From an uncultured Pseudomonas sp. (GTDB lineage Bacteria; Pseudomonadota; Gammaproteobacteria; Pseudomonadales; Pseudomonadaceae): DNA of 64,000 bases. The notes below the pieces were generated by a model, which was not told the origin of the DNA, made no database searches, and saw only the letters and a program-made list of their open reading frames with translations. The translations under genes were made by a program, and so were the position numbers. The stretch covers positions 6,107 through 70,106 of the forward strand of contig NZ_CAMPHI010000027.1 in the NCBI RefSeq assembly GCF_946885955.1. The letters run 5' to 3'. The first letter of the stretch is position 1; each line of letters starts with the position of its first letter. Shown here piece by piece: positions 23,643 through 34,377 of this stretch.

Positions 23643-24647
23643 TTAGCCGGATGCAGGCTCTGGCGAAATGCTGGCAGATGCATCGGTTTGTACAGCGACC
23701 AGGGGACTCTTGCGCAGCCATTGTTCGATCAGTGGCCAGACTTCGCGCTGCGCTTCTTTGCTGACAAGCATTTCCACGTGGCCGAAGTCGCCGCTAAAGC
23801 CGTTTTTCTTGCCCAGGCACAAGAACTCCGCCACGCCCGAACCGAACTGCTCGAAGAGTTTGCGGCAGGCCCATGCCGGGTCTTGCGTGTCGCCGACCGC
23901 CGCGACCGCCATTACCGGCACCTTGACCTCGGCGAGCCCCGCCCACCAGTCCCGCTCGGCATCGCCAAAACGCCCGAACAGGCCATGCCAGCGCAGGCTC
24001 TCCAGTGCCAGACCGATAGGCTCGTCCTCCGGGCCACGCTTGAGCCTCGGCCCGGAGATCACGCTGAAGCGCTTGAGTAGCACACGGCTGCCCCACTCCA
24101 GGGGCGGAAACTTCAACGGCCAGTAGACACGGCTGATCTGACTGCCGCAGAGGATGACCGAGGCGATACGCGACTGCTCCAGATAGCCGCCGCCCATTGC
24201 CCCGGCCAGAGTGATGCCACCTAGCGAATGGCCCAGCCAATGAACTTTCTGCGAGTTCTGCTCGAAGACGAAGTCAGCGATTGTCGGCAGGTCGTAACGC
24301 ACGTAGTCACTGACCTTGTTGTGCTTGTAGTCGTGGTTGCGCGGCGACAAGCCATGCCCGCGCATTTCGGCGATCCACACATCGTAGCCAGCCCGCGCGA
24401 GAAAGGCGCCCAGGCCAACACCTTTGGGCGAATACCAGAAACGCCGATTGGAAAAACTGCCGGGTATCAGGATCACCGGCACACCGCGCCGGGTTTCGTG
24501 ATCGGCGAGACCCAGGCGGGTCAGCGCCAGCTCAACGCTGGCATCGGGACTGTTACCGGGCTTGAGGCGATAGACGTCCTCGCTCAGATCACCACGGATT
24601 TCCGCACTGATCAAGGCGACGGGAAAAAGCCTGCTGCTGCTTTGCAT
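23643..24647 (-). CDS. Alpha/beta hydrolase (esterase/lipase-like)
   Basis: A 334-residue protein with an alpha/beta-hydrolase fold. It has the oxyanion strand Ile-Leu-Ile-Pro-Gly-Ser (59-64), nucleophile elbow Gly-His-Ser141-Leu-Gly-Gly, a catalytic Asp candidate in Gly-Asp-Thr-Gln-Asp near 252-256, and His in Asp-Phe-Gly-His-Val near 295. No signal peptide is obvious. The substrate is unknown. It lies between ppsA and rraA as in P. aeruginosa (PA1771). Confidence 0.8.
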   Translation of the reverse strand: MQSSSRLFPVALISAEIRGDLSEDVYRLKPGNSPDASVELALTRLGLADHETRRGVPVILIPGSFSNRRFWYSPKGVGLGAFLARAGYDVWIAEMRGHGLSPRNHDYKHNKVSDYVRYDLPTIADFVFEQNSQKVHWLGHSLGGITLAGAMGGGYLEQSRIASVILCGSQISRVYWPLKFPPLEWGSRVLLKRFSVISGPRLKRGPEDEPIGLALESLRWHGLFGRFGDAERDWWAGLAEVKVPVMAVAAVGDTQDPAWACRKLFEQFGSGVAEFLCLGKKNGFSGDFGHVEMLVSKEAQREVWPLIEQWLRKSPLVAVQTDASASISPEPASG

Positions 24648-24661
24648 TTTCGCTCTGGCAT

Positions 24662-24690
24662 AAAAAAGGGTGGAGTCGTAACCCCACCCT
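24662..24690 (-). terminator. Intrinsic terminator of ppsA
   Basis: On the minus strand AGGGTGG pairs with CCACCCT, followed by six T. It lies 23 bases beyond the ppsA stop and just before the esterase start. Confidence 0.88.
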
Positions 24691-24712
24691 GAATGGAAGA
24701 TTTACGGAAAAA

Positions 24713-27085
24713 TCAGCCGTTCTGGCCTTCGGCGAGGAAGAACCAGGTATCGAGCACCGAGTCCGGGTTCAGCGAAACGCTTTCGATGCCCTGCTCCATC
24801 AGCCATTTCGCCAGATCCGGGTGATCCGACGGGCCCTGGCCGCAGATACCGATGTACTTACCGGCCTTGTTGCAAGCCTGGATGGCATTGGACAGCAGCT
24901 TCTTGACCGCCGGATTACGCTCGTCGAACAGGTGGGCGACGATGCCGGAGTCGCGGTCCAGCCCCAGGGTCAGCTGGGTCAGATCGTTGGAACCGATGGA
25001 GAAACCGTCGAAGAACTCGAGGAACTCTTCCGCGAGGATGGCGTTGGACGGCAGCTCGCACATCATGATCACCTTAAGGCCGTCCTGACCGCGCGCCAGA
25101 CCGTTCTGCGCCAGAAGATCGACGACTTGGCTGGCTTCGCCCAGGGTACGCACGAAGGGCACCATGATCTGGACGTTGGTCAGGCCCATCTCGTTGCGCA
25201 CCTTCTTCAGCGCACGGCACTCGAGCTCGAAGCAATCGCGGAAGGACTCGCTGATATAGCGCGACGCACCACGGAAGCCGAGCATCGGGTTTTCTTCTTC
25301 CGGCTCGTAGAGCTTGCCGCCGATCAGGTTGGCGTATTCGTTGGACTTGAAGTCCGACAGACGCACGATGACCTTCTTCGGCCAGAACGCCGCGGCCAGG
25401 GTGCTGATGCCTTCAACCAGCTTCTCGACATAGAAGCCGACCGGATCATCGTAACCGGCGATGCGCTTCTCGACGCTGTCCTTGATTTCCGCTGGCAACC
25501 CGGCGAAGTTCAACAGCGCCTTGGGGTGTACGCCGATCATGCGGTTGATGATGAATTCCAGGCGAGCAAGGCCCACGCCTTCGTTCGGCAACTGGGCGAA
25601 GTCGAAAGCGCGGTCCGGGTTACCGACGTTCATCATGATCTTGAACGGCAGCTCGGGCATAGCATCGACCGAATTGGTACGGACGTCGAAGCCCAGTTCG
25701 CCTTCGAAAATAAAGCCGGTATCGCCTTCGGCGCAGGATACGGTGACGCCCTGCCCGTCTTTCAATACATGGGTCGCGTTACCGCAACCGACCACAGCCG
25801 GAATACCCAGCTCGCGGGCGATGATCGCCGCATGGCAGGTGCGCCCGCCGCGGTTGGTGACGATGGCGCTGGCGCGCTTCATGACCGGTTCCCAGTCAGG
25901 ATCGGTCATATCGGAAACCAGCACGTCGCCGGCCTGGACTTTATCCATTTCCGAAACGTCGTTGATGATGCGCACCTTGCCGGCACCGATCTTCTGGCCG
26001 ATGGCGCGACCTTCCACCAGCACGGTGCCGGTTTCCTTGAGCAGGTAACGCTCCATCACGTTGACGCTGGAACGGCTCTTCACCGTTTCCGGGCGGGCCT
26101 GAACGATGTACAGCTGGCCGTCGTCGCCGTCTTTGGCCCACTCGATATCCATCGGCCGGCCGTAGTGTTTTTCGATGATCATGGCCTGCTTGGCCAGCTC
26201 GCTAACTTCGGCATCGCTCAAGCAGAAACGTGCGCGCTCGGCATGTTCGACATCGACCACCTTGACCGATTTGCCGGCCTTGGCTTCTTCGCCGTAAATC
26301 ATCTTGATCGCCTTGCTGCCCAGGTTACGGCGCAGAATCGCCGGACGCCCGGCTTCAAGGGTCTGCTTGTGCACATAAAATTCGTCAGGGTTGACCGCAC
26401 CCTGCACCACGGTTTCACCAAGGCCGTAGGCGCCGGTGATGAACACCACATCGCGAAAGCCCGACTCGGTATCGAGGGTGAACATCACCCCGGCGGTGCC
26501 GGTTTCCGAACGCACCATGCGCTGCACGCCAGCGGACAGGGCGACCAGTTTATGGTCGAAGCCCTGATGCACGCGGTAGGCGATGGCACGGTCGTTGAAC
26601 AGCGAAGCGAATACTTCTTTGGCCGCGCGGATCACGTTGTCGACGCCGCGGATGTTCAGGAAGGTTTCCTGCTGGCCGGCAAAGGAGGCGTCCGGGAGGT
26701 CTTCGGCAGTGGCCGAGGAACGCACGGCGACAGCCATATGCTCGTTACCGCCCGCCATTTCGGCGAAAGCGCTGCGGATCTGCTTGTCCAACTCGGCAGG
26801 GAGTTCTGCGTCCATGACCCACTGGCGGATCTGTGCGCCGGTTTTCGCAAGGGCATTCACGTCGTCGACATCCAGCGCGTCGAGTGCGGCGTGAATCTGA
26901 TCGTTCAGGCCGCTCAGATCGAGAAAATCGCGATAGGCTTGAGCCGTGGTGGCGAAACCGCCAGGAACCGATACGCCGGCACCAGCAAGGTTACTGATCA
27001 TCTCGCCCAGGGAGGCGTTCTTGCCCCCTACGTGCTCAACATCGTGATTGCCGAGCTTATCGAGGGAAACTACGTACTCTACCAA
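24713..27085 (-). CDS. ppsA: Phosphoenolpyruvate synthase
   Basis: A 790-residue enzyme making phosphoenolpyruvate from pyruvate and ATP for gluconeogenesis. The N-terminal ATP-grasp domain (about 1-340) starts with Gly-Gly-Lys-Asn-Ala-Ser-Leu-Gly-Glu. The phosphohistidine domain has Gly-Gly-Arg-Thr-Cys-His-Ala-Ala-Ile near 420. The C-terminal TIM barrel has Gly-Ser-Asn-Asp-Leu-Thr-Gln and the reactive Cys in Gly-Ile-Cys-Gly-Gln-Gly-Pro-Ser. Translation begins at TTG (27085) behind GGAGAG; the resulting N-terminus matches known Pseudomonas PpsA. Its regulator lies divergently at 27431. Confidence 0.95.
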   Translation of the reverse strand: MVEYVVSLDKLGNHDVEHVGGKNASLGEMISNLAGAGVSVPGGFATTAQAYRDFLDLSGLNDQIHAALDALDVDDVNALAKTGAQIRQWVMDAELPAELDKQIRSAFAEMAGGNEHMAVAVRSSATAEDLPDASFAGQQETFLNIRGVDNVIRAAKEVFASLFNDRAIAYRVHQGFDHKLVALSAGVQRMVRSETGTAGVMFTLDTESGFRDVVFITGAYGLGETVVQGAVNPDEFYVHKQTLEAGRPAILRRNLGSKAIKMIYGEEAKAGKSVKVVDVEHAERARFCLSDAEVSELAKQAMIIEKHYGRPMDIEWAKDGDDGQLYIVQARPETVKSRSSVNVMERYLLKETGTVLVEGRAIGQKIGAGKVRIINDVSEMDKVQAGDVLVSDMTDPDWEPVMKRASAIVTNRGGRTCHAAIIARELGIPAVVGCGNATHVLKDGQGVTVSCAEGDTGFIFEGELGFDVRTNSVDAMPELPFKIMMNVGNPDRAFDFAQLPNEGVGLARLEFIINRMIGVHPKALLNFAGLPAEIKDSVEKRIAGYDDPVGFYVEKLVEGISTLAAAFWPKKVIVRLSDFKSNEYANLIGGKLYEPEEENPMLGFRGASRYISESFRDCFELECRALKKVRNEMGLTNVQIMVPFVRTLGEASQVVDLLAQNGLARGQDGLKVIMMCELPSNAILAEEFLEFFDGFSIGSNDLTQLTLGLDRDSGIVAHLFDERNPAVKKLLSNAIQACNKAGKYIGICGQGPSDHPDLAKWLMEQGIESVSLNPDSVLDTWFFLAEGQNG

Positions 27086-27430
27086 GGGATCTCTCCACTA
27101 AAGTGTTGGAAAAGCTCAAAACCTGTTCAAGGTCTGCTGCGCGTCGGCCTTGCCGTTTTAAAACAGACTTGAATGCGACCCCAGTCGCTTTCTCACCTGC
27201 ATAACCCGCTGGCGCTGGGTCTCGGCGGTTACCGCCGTTGCTCTTCGCCATGCATGGTTCTAGCCTGCAAGGCTTTAACATGCTCTATAGGGACCGGAAA
27301 GCTCGGCGGACATTCCGCGCGATTGTGGCCGCCCCCAGGAAAATAAGTAACAATGCCAACTAATCGGCCCTGTCTGCAGCGGGGCCTATGATAGCCAAGA
27401 AACGTTCTCAGCTTAAGGCCCTACGCGCAA
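27086..27430. other. Divergent ppsA / regulator intergenic region
   Basis: 345 bases with no supported gene. A small palindrome GGCGGT-ACCGCC lies at about 27219-27231. Promoters for both divergent genes should be here, but I could not assign -10/-35 boxes confidently. No operator for a known regulator was recognised. Confidence 0.35.
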
Positions 27431-28249
27431 ATGAAACGAACCGCATTTTTCATCTCCGACGGTACCGGCATTACCGCCGAAACCCTGGGTCAGAGTTTGT
27501 TGGCGCAGTTCGAAACCATCGACTTTACCAAACTCACGCGCCCCTACATCGACAGCGTGGAAAAAGCGCGCGCAATGGTACAACAAATCAATAGCGCTGC
27601 TGCGAGAGATGGCGCCAACCCGATCATCTTCGACACCATTGTCAACCAGGAGATCCGTGAGGTCCTGGCTGAATCCGAAGGTTACATGATCGACATATTC
27701 TCGACCTTCCTTGCCCCGCTGGAACAGGAGCTGACCTCACATTCGTCCTATTCGGTCGGCAAGTCCCACTCCATTGGGCACAACTCCAACTATATGGAGC
27801 GTATCGAGGCGGTTAACTTCGCCCTGGATAACGACGACGGCGCACGCACCCACTACTACGACAAGGCCGATCTGATTCTGGTAGGCGTCTCGCGCTGCGG
27901 CAAAACCCCGACCTGCCTGTATATGGCCATGCAATACGGGATTCGTGCCGCCAACTACCCGCTGACCGAAGACGATATGGAGCGGCTGCAGCTGCCCGAG
28001 GTGCTGAAAAAGCACAAGGACAAGCTGTTCGGCCTGACCATCGACGCCGATCGCCTGACCGCCATCCGTCATGAGCGCAAACCCAATAGCCGCTACGCCA
28101 GCTTCGCCCAGTGCGAATTCGAGATACGCGAAGTGGAAAACCTGTTCCGCCGCGAGAACATCACCTTCATCAATTCCACGTATTTTTCCGTGGAGGAGAT
28201 CTCGGCGAAGATTCTGGTGGAAAAAGGCGTCGAACGCCGCCTCAAGTAA
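27431..28249 (+). CDS. ppsR: Pyruvate,water dikinase regulatory protein (PEP synthase kinase/phosphorylase)
   Basis: A 272-residue DUF299-family bifunctional enzyme. It inactivates PpsA by ADP-dependent phosphorylation of a Thr next to the catalytic His and reactivates it by Pi-dependent dephosphorylation. A P-loop-like motif Gly152-Val-Ser-Arg-Cys-Gly-Lys-Thr159 and the conserved N-terminus Phe-Phe-Ile-Ser-Asp-Gly-Thr-Gly are visible. The PpsA target motif (Thr-Cys-His) is present in the divergent neighbour, so the pair is complete. Confidence 0.93.
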   Translation: MKRTAFFISDGTGITAETLGQSLLAQFETIDFTKLTRPYIDSVEKARAMVQQINSAAARDGANPIIFDTIVNQEIREVLAESEGYMIDIFSTFLAPLEQELTSHSSYSVGKSHSIGHNSNYMERIEAVNFALDNDDGARTHYYDKADLILVGVSRCGKTPTCLYMAMQYGIRAANYPLTEDDMERLQLPEVLKKHKDKLFGLTIDADRLTAIRHERKPNSRYASFAQCEFEIREVENLFRRENITFINSTYFSVEEISAKILVEKGVERRLK

Positions 28250-28277
28250 TACGCTCAAGCAATTGAAAAACAAAAGA

Positions 28278-28303
28278 AAAGGCTCGAAAAAATCGAGCCT
28301 TTC
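28278..28303. terminator. Bidirectional intrinsic terminator between ppsR and prpF
   Basis: AAGGCTCGA-aaaaa-TCGAGCCTT forms a 9-bp perfect stem. On the plus strand it is followed by TTTCTTATTTC and on the minus strand by TTTTCTTTTG, so it can end both convergent transcripts. Confidence 0.88.
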
Positions 28304-28316
28304 TTATTTCTGAGCG

Positions 28317-29516
28317 TTAGAACGAGTCTTCCGGCACCCGCACCCAGCCTTCCATCAATATCCGCGCGCTACGCGACATGATGGCCTTCTTCACCAGCCA
28401 CTCGCCCCCTTGCAAAGACGCCTCGGCGCCGACGCGCAAGGTACCGGACGGATGGCCGAATCGCACCGCTTCGCGCGCAGCGCCACCGGCGGCCTGATTG
28501 ACCAGGGTGCCGGGGATAGCCGCCGCGGTGCCGATGGCCACGGCACAGGTACCCATCATCGCGTGGTGCAGCTTGCCCATGGACAGCGCCCGCACCAGCA
28601 GATCGACCTCATTGGCCTGCACCATCTTGCCGCTGGAGGCCCGGTAGTCCTTGGGCTTGGCGACGAAGGCGATCTTCGGCGTGTGCTGGCGGGTCGCCGC
28701 CTCCGCCGCCGTCTTGATCAAGCCCATGCGCAAGGCGCCGGCTACCCGGATCGCCTCGAAACGGGCCAGCGCCTCGGGATTGCCGTTGATCTCCTCGCGT
28801 AGCTCGGTGCCCTGATAGCCGATGTCCTCGGCATTGACGAACACGGTTGGAATACCGGCGCTGATCATGGTCGCCTTGAGCCGGCCGCTCGCCACCACAT
28901 CAGTCGGCACTTCCAGGTCGTCGACCAGATTGCCGGTGGGGAACATCGAACCGCCCTCTTCGCCGTCGTCGGACGGATCGAGGAATTCCAGCACTATCTC
29001 GGCGGCCGGGAAGGTCACGCCATCCAGCTCGAAGTCGCCGGTTTCCTGGACCTGACCATTGCTCACCGGCACATGGGCGATGATGGTTTTCTGGATATTC
29101 GCCTGCCAGATGCGTACCACGCAGGTGCCGTTGTCCGGGATGCGCGAGGGCTCGACCAGCCCTGCGTGCAGGGCAAAAGCGCCCGCCGCTGTCGAGAGGT
29201 TGCCGCAGTTGCCGCTCCAGTCGACAAAGGCCTTGTCGATCGAAACCTGACCATAGAGGTAGTCGACATCGTGATCCGGCTGACTGCTGCGGGACAGGAT
29301 CACGCATTTGCTGGTGCTGGACGTCGCCCCACCCATACCGTCGATATGCGCGGCATAGGGGTCGGGGCTGCCGATCACCCGCATAAACAGCTTGTCGCGG
29401 GCCTCGCCCGGCACCTGGCAGCTTGGCGGCAGATCGTCGAGACGGAAGAACACGCCCTTGCTGGTGCCGCCACGCATATAGGTGGCGGGGATTTTGACCT
29501 GGGGTTGATAAGCCAT
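28317..29516 (-). CDS. prpF: 2-Methylaconitate cis-trans isomerase PrpF
   Basis: A 399-residue enzyme with the diaminopimelate-epimerase-like fold. It converts trans-2-methylaconitate, the product of AcnD, to the cis isomer. The N-terminus Met-Arg-Gly-Gly-Thr-Ser-Lys-Gly-Val-Phe and the Cys in Gly-Asn-Cys-Gly-Asn-Leu-Ser are typical. A good AGGA site precedes the start. It follows acnD after a REP-containing gap, and the two always act as a pair in the PrpD-independent methylcitrate route for propionate. Confidence 0.95.
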   Translation of the reverse strand: MAYQPQVKIPATYMRGGTSKGVFFRLDDLPPSCQVPGEARDKLFMRVIGSPDPYAAHIDGMGGATSSTSKCVILSRSSQPDHDVDYLYGQVSIDKAFVDWSGNCGNLSTAAGAFALHAGLVEPSRIPDNGTCVVRIWQANIQKTIIAHVPVSNGQVQETGDFELDGVTFPAAEIVLEFLDPSDDGEEGGSMFPTGNLVDDLEVPTDVVASGRLKATMISAGIPTVFVNAEDIGYQGTELREEINGNPEALARFEAIRVAGALRMGLIKTAAEAATRQHTPKIAFVAKPKDYRASSGKMVQANEVDLLVRALSMGKLHHAMMGTCAVAIGTAAAIPGTLVNQAAGGAAREAVRFGHPSGTLRVGAEASLQGGEWLVKKAIMSRSARILMEGWVRVPEDSF

Positions 29517-29544
29517 GAGTAAGTCCTGGCTGAAGTGTGAAAGG

Positions 29545-29623
29545 ACCGTAGGGTGGATCAGGCTTCACCGATCCACCCTACGGTGGACGCCCGGTGGATG
29601 GAAAAACGCCATCCACCCTACGG
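29545..29623. repeat. REP-type palindromes between acnD and prpF
   Basis: A perfect 15-bp inverted repeat (29545-29559 and 29570-29584, loop of 10) with GTAG at the foot of one arm and CTAC at the other is followed by a shorter related hairpin (29593-29601 with 29609-29617). The 13-base unit ATCCACCCTACGG occurs twice, 40 bases apart (29571 and 29611). The GTAG foot is the mark of REPs mobilised by RAYT transposases. The element is transcribed inside the prp operon. Confidence 0.7.
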
Positions 29624-29625
29624 AA

Positions 29626-32247
29626 TCAGGCGACCGCGCCTTCGAGGAAGTCCTTGGCGAAGCGCTGCAGCACGCCGCCGGCGTTGTACACATTGACCTC
29701 GGCGGCGGTGTCCAGGCGACAGGTCACCGGCACCTCGAGCTGCTCCCCGCCGCGACGCTGGATGACCAGGGTCAGGTCGCAGCCTGGCGACAGCTCGCCC
29801 CGGATATCGTAGGTTTCGGTGCCATCGAGCTTGAGCGTCAAGCGCGTGGTGCCTGGCTTGAACTCGACCGGCAGCACGCCCATGCCGACCAGGTTGGTGC
29901 GGTGGATACGCTCGAAGCCTTCGGCCACTATCACTTCCACCCCGGCCAGGCGTACGCCCTTGGCCGCCCAGTCGCGGGACGAACCCTGGCCGTAGTCGGC
30001 GCCGGCGACGATGATCAGCGGCTGCTTGCGCTGCATATAGGTTTCGATGGCTTCCCACATGCGCATCACCTGGCCTTCCGGCTCGACGCGCGCCAGCGAA
30101 CCCTTCTTGACCTGGCCGTCGACCACCGCCATCTCGTTGACCAGCTGCGGGTTGGCGAAGGTCGCACGCTGCGCGGTGAGATGGTCGCCACGGTGGGTGG
30201 CGTAGGAATTGAAGTCCTCCTCCGGCAGGCCCATCTTGTGCAGGTACTCGCCGGCGGCACTGTCCAGCAGGATGGCGTTGGACGGCGACAGGTGGTCGGT
30301 GGTGATGTTGTCCGGCAGGATCGCCAACGGGCGCATGCCCTTGAGCGTGCGTTCGCCAGCCAAAGCGCCCTCCCAGTATGGCGGGCGACGGATGTAGGTG
30401 CTCATCGGGCGCCAGTCATACAGCGGGCTTTCGGCTTCCTGCACACTGCCCAGGTCGAACATCGGGATATAGATCTGCTTGAACTGCTCCGGCTTCACCG
30501 CCGAGGCAACGATCGCATCGATTTCCTCGTCGCTCGGCCACAGGTCTTTCAGGGTGACGGGGTTGCCGGCCTTATCGGTACCCAACACGTCCTGCTCGAT
30601 ATCGAAACGCACGGTGCCGGCGATGGCGTAGGCCACCACCAGCGGCGGCGAGGCCAGGAAGGCCTGCTTGGCGTACGGATGAATACGGCCGTCGAAGTTG
30701 CGATTGCCCGAAAGCACGGCGGTGGCATAAAGGTCGCGATCGATGATTTCCTGCTGGATCACCGGATCCAGTGCGCCGGACATGCCGTTGCACGTGGTAC
30801 AGGCGTAGCCGACGATGCCGAAGCCGAGCTGTTCCAGTTCGCTGAGCAGGCCGGCCTCCTCCAGGTAAAGCTTGGCGACTTTCGAACCCGGGGCGAAGGA
30901 CGTCTTGACCCAGGGCTTGCGCACCAGCCCCAGCGCATTGGCTTTCTTCGCCAGCAGACCGGCGGCGACCACGTTGCGCGGGTTGGAGGTGTTGGTGCAG
31001 CTGGTGATGGCGGCGATGATCACTGCGCCATCGGGCATCATGCCGCTGGCCTCTTCGGCCCTGCCGGACTGCAGCTTGGCCTCGTCGGCGATGCCACGCT
31101 CCTGCAGCGCCGAGGTCGGCAGCCGCTTGTGCGGGTTGCTCGGGCCGGCCATGTTGCGCACCACGGTGGACAGGTCGAACTCCAGCACACGCTCGTACTC
31201 GGCGGTCGTCAGCGCGCTGGCCCACAGGCCGGTGGTCTTGGCGTACTGCTCGACCAGGGCGACCTGCTCCGGCTCGCGACCAGTCAGCTTGAGGTAGTCG
31301 ATGGTCTGCTGGTCGATATAGAACATCGCCGCGGTGGCGCCGTATTCCGGGCACATATTGGAGATGGTCGCGCGGTCGCCGATGGTCAGGCTGTCCGCAC
31401 CCGCGCCGAAGAACTCGACCCAGGCACCGACCACCCGCTCCTTGCGCAAAAATTCGGTCAGCGCCAGGACAATGTCGGTGGCGGTGATACCGGGCTGGCG
31501 CTTGCCGGTCAGGCGCACGCCGACGATATCGGGCAGGCGCATCATCGACGGAAGCCCGAGCATCACGGTTTCCGCCTCCAGCCCACCGACGCCGATGGCG
31601 ATCACACCGAGCGCGTCGACGTGCGGGGTATGCGAGTCGGTGCCGACGCAGGTGTCGGGGAACGCCACGCCGCCACGGGCCTGGATCACCGGGCTCATCT
31701 TCTCCAGATTGATCTGGTGCATGATGCCGTTGCCGGCCGGGATCACGTCGACGTTCTTGAACGCGGTCTTGGTCCATTCGATGAAATGGAAGCGGTCTTC
31801 GTTGCGCCTATCCTCGATGGCCCGGTTCTTCGCGAACGCATCCGGATCGAAACCCGCCGCCTCCACCGCCAGCGAGTGATCGACAATCAACTGGGTCGGC
31901 ACCACCGGGTTGACCTTGGATGGATCGCCACCCTGCTCGGCGATCGCGTCGCGCAGGCCGGCCAGGTCGACCAGTGCGGTCTGGCCGAGAATGTCGTGGC
32001 AGACCACGCGGGCCGGGTACCAGGGAAAGTCCAGATCGCGCCGACGCTCGATCAGTTGCATCAGCGCGTCGTTCAGGGCCGACGGCTCGCAGCGCCGCAC
32101 CAGTTGCTCGGCCAGCACCCGGGAGGTATACGGCAGCTTGGCCCAGGCGCCGGGCTGGAGCGCATCGATCGCCTCCTGGGCATCGAAGAAGTCCAGCTGG
32201 GTTCCGGGCAGGGCTTTACGGTATTGGCTGTTCAGCAGGCTGTTCAT
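29626..32247 (-). CDS. acnD: Fe/S-dependent 2-methylcitrate dehydratase AcnD (AcnM)
   Basis: An 873-residue aconitase-family enzyme dehydrating 2-methylcitrate to trans-2-methylaconitate. The [4Fe-4S] ligands are in Ser-Cys-Thr-Asn-Thr-Ser (one Cys) and Ala-Cys-Thr-Thr-Cys-Asn-Gly (two Cys). The swivelling C-terminal domain has Tyr-Gly-Gln-Gly-Ser-Ser-Arg-Asp. The start at 32247 overlaps the prpC stop by four bases (ATGA), with AGGAGCG upstream; a longer frame exists but lies within prpC. The length matches AcnD, and the adjacent prpF supports this over a general aconitase. Confidence 0.94.
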   Translation of the reverse strand: MNSLLNSQYRKALPGTQLDFFDAQEAIDALQPGAWAKLPYTSRVLAEQLVRRCEPSALNDALMQLIERRRDLDFPWYPARVVCHDILGQTALVDLAGLRDAIAEQGGDPSKVNPVVPTQLIVDHSLAVEAAGFDPDAFAKNRAIEDRRNEDRFHFIEWTKTAFKNVDVIPAGNGIMHQINLEKMSPVIQARGGVAFPDTCVGTDSHTPHVDALGVIAIGVGGLEAETVMLGLPSMMRLPDIVGVRLTGKRQPGITATDIVLALTEFLRKERVVGAWVEFFGAGADSLTIGDRATISNMCPEYGATAAMFYIDQQTIDYLKLTGREPEQVALVEQYAKTTGLWASALTTAEYERVLEFDLSTVVRNMAGPSNPHKRLPTSALQERGIADEAKLQSGRAEEASGMMPDGAVIIAAITSCTNTSNPRNVVAAGLLAKKANALGLVRKPWVKTSFAPGSKVAKLYLEEAGLLSELEQLGFGIVGYACTTCNGMSGALDPVIQQEIIDRDLYATAVLSGNRNFDGRIHPYAKQAFLASPPLVVAYAIAGTVRFDIEQDVLGTDKAGNPVTLKDLWPSDEEIDAIVASAVKPEQFKQIYIPMFDLGSVQEAESPLYDWRPMSTYIRRPPYWEGALAGERTLKGMRPLAILPDNITTDHLSPSNAILLDSAAGEYLHKMGLPEEDFNSYATHRGDHLTAQRATFANPQLVNEMAVVDGQVKKGSLARVEPEGQVMRMWEAIETYMQRKQPLIIVAGADYGQGSSRDWAAKGVRLAGVEVIVAEGFERIHRTNLVGMGVLPVEFKPGTTRLTLKLDGTETYDIRGELSPGCDLTLVIQRRGGEQLEVPVTCRLDTAAEVNVYNAGGVLQRFAKDFLEGAVA

Positions 32248-33407
32248 GGACGCTCCTGGAGCGGCACGAAGGTCAGATCTTCCGGGCCCACGTAATTGGC
32301 GCTGGGGCGAATGATCTTGCCGTCGACGCGTTGCTCGATGACGTGACTGGACCAGCCCGAAGTGCGGGCGATGACGAACAGCGGAGTGAACATGGCGGTC
32401 GGCACGCCCATCATGTGGTAGCTGACGGCGCTGAACCAGTCGAGGTTGGGGAACATCTTCTTGATGTCCCACATGGTGCTTTCCAGACGCTCGGCGATGT
32501 CGAACATCTTGTTGTTGCGCTGCTCGGCGGAAAGCTCGCGGGCGACTTCCTTGATCACCTTGTTACGCGGATCGCTGACGGTATACACCGGGTGGCCGAA
32601 GCCGATCACTACTTCCTTCTTCTCGACCCGCGCACGGATATCGGCCTCGGCCTCATCCGGATTGTCGTAGCGCTTCTGGATCTCGAACGCCACTTCGTTG
32701 GCGCCGCCGTGCTTGGGCCCGCGCAGCGCGCCGATACCGGCGGCGATCGCCGAGTACATGTCGGAGCCCGTGCCGGCGACCACCCGCGAGGCGAAGGTCG
32801 AGGCGTTGAATTCATGCTCGGCGTAGAGGATCAGCGAGGTGTGCATGGCGCGCACCCAGCTGTCGCGCGGCGTATGGCCATGCAGCAGATGGAGGAAGTG
32901 ACCGCCGATGGAGTCGTCGTCGGTCTCCACCTCGATACGCTTGCCGTTGTGGCTGAAGTGGTACCAATACAACAGCATCGAGCCCAGGGAGGCCATCAGC
33001 TTGTCGGCGATGTCGCGGGCGCCGGGGTGATTGTGATCGTCCTTTTCCGGCGACAGGCAACCGAGCACGGACACACCGGTGCGCATCACGTCCATCGGAT
33101 GGGCCGATGGCGGCAGCTGCTCCAGCGCCGCCTTCAACGCCGCGGGCAGGCCGCGCAACGCCTTCAGCTTGGTCTTGTAGCCAGCCAGCTCGGCCGCGTT
33201 GGGCAGTTTGCCGTGGACCAGCAAATAAGCGATTTCCTCGAACTCGCAGGTGGTAGCGACATCGAGAATGTCATAGCCGCGGTAATGCAGATCGTTGCCA
33301 CTGCGGCCGACGGTGCACAGCGCGGTGTTGCCGGCGGCGGTGCCGCTCAGGGCCACCGACTTCTTCGGTTTGAAACCCGGGCTGGTGGTTTCTGGGCTAG
33401 CGCTCAT
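32244..33407 (-). CDS. prpC: 2-Methylcitrate synthase
   Basis: A 387-residue citrate-synthase-family enzyme that condenses propionyl-CoA with oxaloacetate. Catalytic residues are visible in Pro-Lys-His-Gly-Gly-Ala-Asn-Glu (His) and Gly-Phe-Gly-His-Pro-Val-Tyr (second His), with the conserved Asp in Asp-Trp-Phe-Ser near 320. The length and its place between prpB and acnD make it the methylcitrate enzyme, not GltA. It ends inside the acnD start. Confidence 0.95.
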   Translation of the reverse strand: MSASPETTSPGFKPKKSVALSGTAAGNTALCTVGRSGNDLHYRGYDILDVATTCEFEEIAYLLVHGKLPNAAELAGYKTKLKALRGLPAALKAALEQLPPSAHPMDVMRTGVSVLGCLSPEKDDHNHPGARDIADKLMASLGSMLLYWYHFSHNGKRIEVETDDDSIGGHFLHLLHGHTPRDSWVRAMHTSLILYAEHEFNASTFASRVVAGTGSDMYSAIAAGIGALRGPKHGGANEVAFEIQKRYDNPDEAEADIRARVEKKEVVIGFGHPVYTVSDPRNKVIKEVARELSAEQRNNKMFDIAERLESTMWDIKKMFPNLDWFSAVSYHMMGVPTAMFTPLFVIARTSGWSSHVIEQRVDGKIIRPSANYVGPEDLTFVPLQERP

Positions 33408-33480
33408 CGGTCTGTCTCCTCATCTAATCCGGTTATTTCTGCTCTTGCGCCGGCCGCCTGCGTTGGGCGGCCGGGGCCGG

Positions 33481-34377
33481 TCACTTCTTGGCGGCGAACA
33501 GCGCATCGAGGTGTTGCTCGAAGGCGTGGTAGTTGATGCGCTCGTACAGCTCCATACGGGTCTGCATGGTGTCGATCACGTTTTTCTGGGTGCCGTCGCG
33601 GCGCAGCGCGGTGTAGACGTTCTCGGCGGCCTTGTTCATCGCGCGGAACGCCGACAGGGGGTAAAGCACCAGCGACACATCGACACTCGCCAGCTCCTCG
33701 GTGGTGTACAGGGGCGTGGCACCGAACTCGGTGATGTTGGCCAGAATCGGCGCCTTGACCCGCTCGGCGAAGGTTTTGTACATCGCCAGCTCGGTGATCG
33801 CCTCAGGGAAGATCATGTCGGCGCCGGCCTCGATGCAGGCGGCGGCGCGATCCAGCGCGGCATTCAGGCCCTCCACGGCGAGCGCGTCGGTACGCGCCAT
33901 GATCACGAAACTGTCGTCGGTGCGCGCATCCACCGCCGCCTTGATGCGATCGACCATCTCCTGTTGCGAGACGATTTCCTTGTTCGGCCGATGACCGCAA
34001 CGCTTGGCGCCGACCTGGTCCTCGATGTGGATGGCTGCGGCGCCGAACTTGATCATTGATTTGACCGTACGGGCGACGTTGAACGCCGAACTACCGAAGC
34101 CGGTGTCGACATCCACCAGCAGCGGCAAGTCGCAGACATCGGTAATCCGGCGCACATCGGTGAGCACGTCGTCCAGGCCGGTGATGCCGAGATCGGGCAG
34201 GCCCAGCGAGCCCGCCGCCACGCCACCACCGGAGAGGTAGATGGCCTTGAAACCGGCGCGCTGGGCCAGCAGCGCATGGTTGGCGTTGATCGCGCCGACC
34301 ACCTGCAGGGGATGCTCCTCGGCGACCGCATCGCGGAAACGTTGGCCGGGGCTGCTCGGTTTGGAAAGCTGACTCAT
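33481..34377 (-). CDS. prpB: 2-Methylisocitrate lyase
   Basis: A 298-residue TIM-barrel lyase of the isocitrate lyase superfamily. It splits 2-methylisocitrate to pyruvate and succinate in the last step of the methylcitrate cycle. The catalytic signature Lys125-Arg-Cys127-Gly-His129 is intact, and the metal-binding Asp-Val-Asp-Thr-Gly-Phe-Gly (89-95) is visible. The start overlaps the stop of the GntR regulator (ATGA). Confidence 0.96.
   Translation of the reverse strand: MSQLSKPSSPGQRFRDAVAEEHPLQVVGAINANHALLAQRAGFKAIYLSGGGVAAGSLGLPDLGITGLDDVLTDVRRITDVCDLPLLVDVDTGFGSSAFNVARTVKSMIKFGAAAIHIEDQVGAKRCGHRPNKEIVSQQEMVDRIKAAVDARTDDSFVIMARTDALAVEGLNAALDRAAACIEAGADMIFPEAITELAMYKTFAERVKAPILANITEFGATPLYTTEELASVDVSLVLYPLSAFRAMNKAAENVYTALRRDGTQKNVIDTMQTRMELYERINYHAFEQHLDALFAAKK

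Noticed and set aside
24821..27172. 783-codon open frame on the plus strand
   Set aside because: Antisense to ppsA, which is certain; the composition (many His, Asp, Val and Gly) is typical of a mirror frame.
29515..32295. 926-codon open frame on the plus strand
   Set aside because: Antisense to acnD and prpC; no start signal or domain.
31920..33536. 538-codon open frame on the plus strand
   Set aside because: Antisense to acnD, prpC and the end of prpB.
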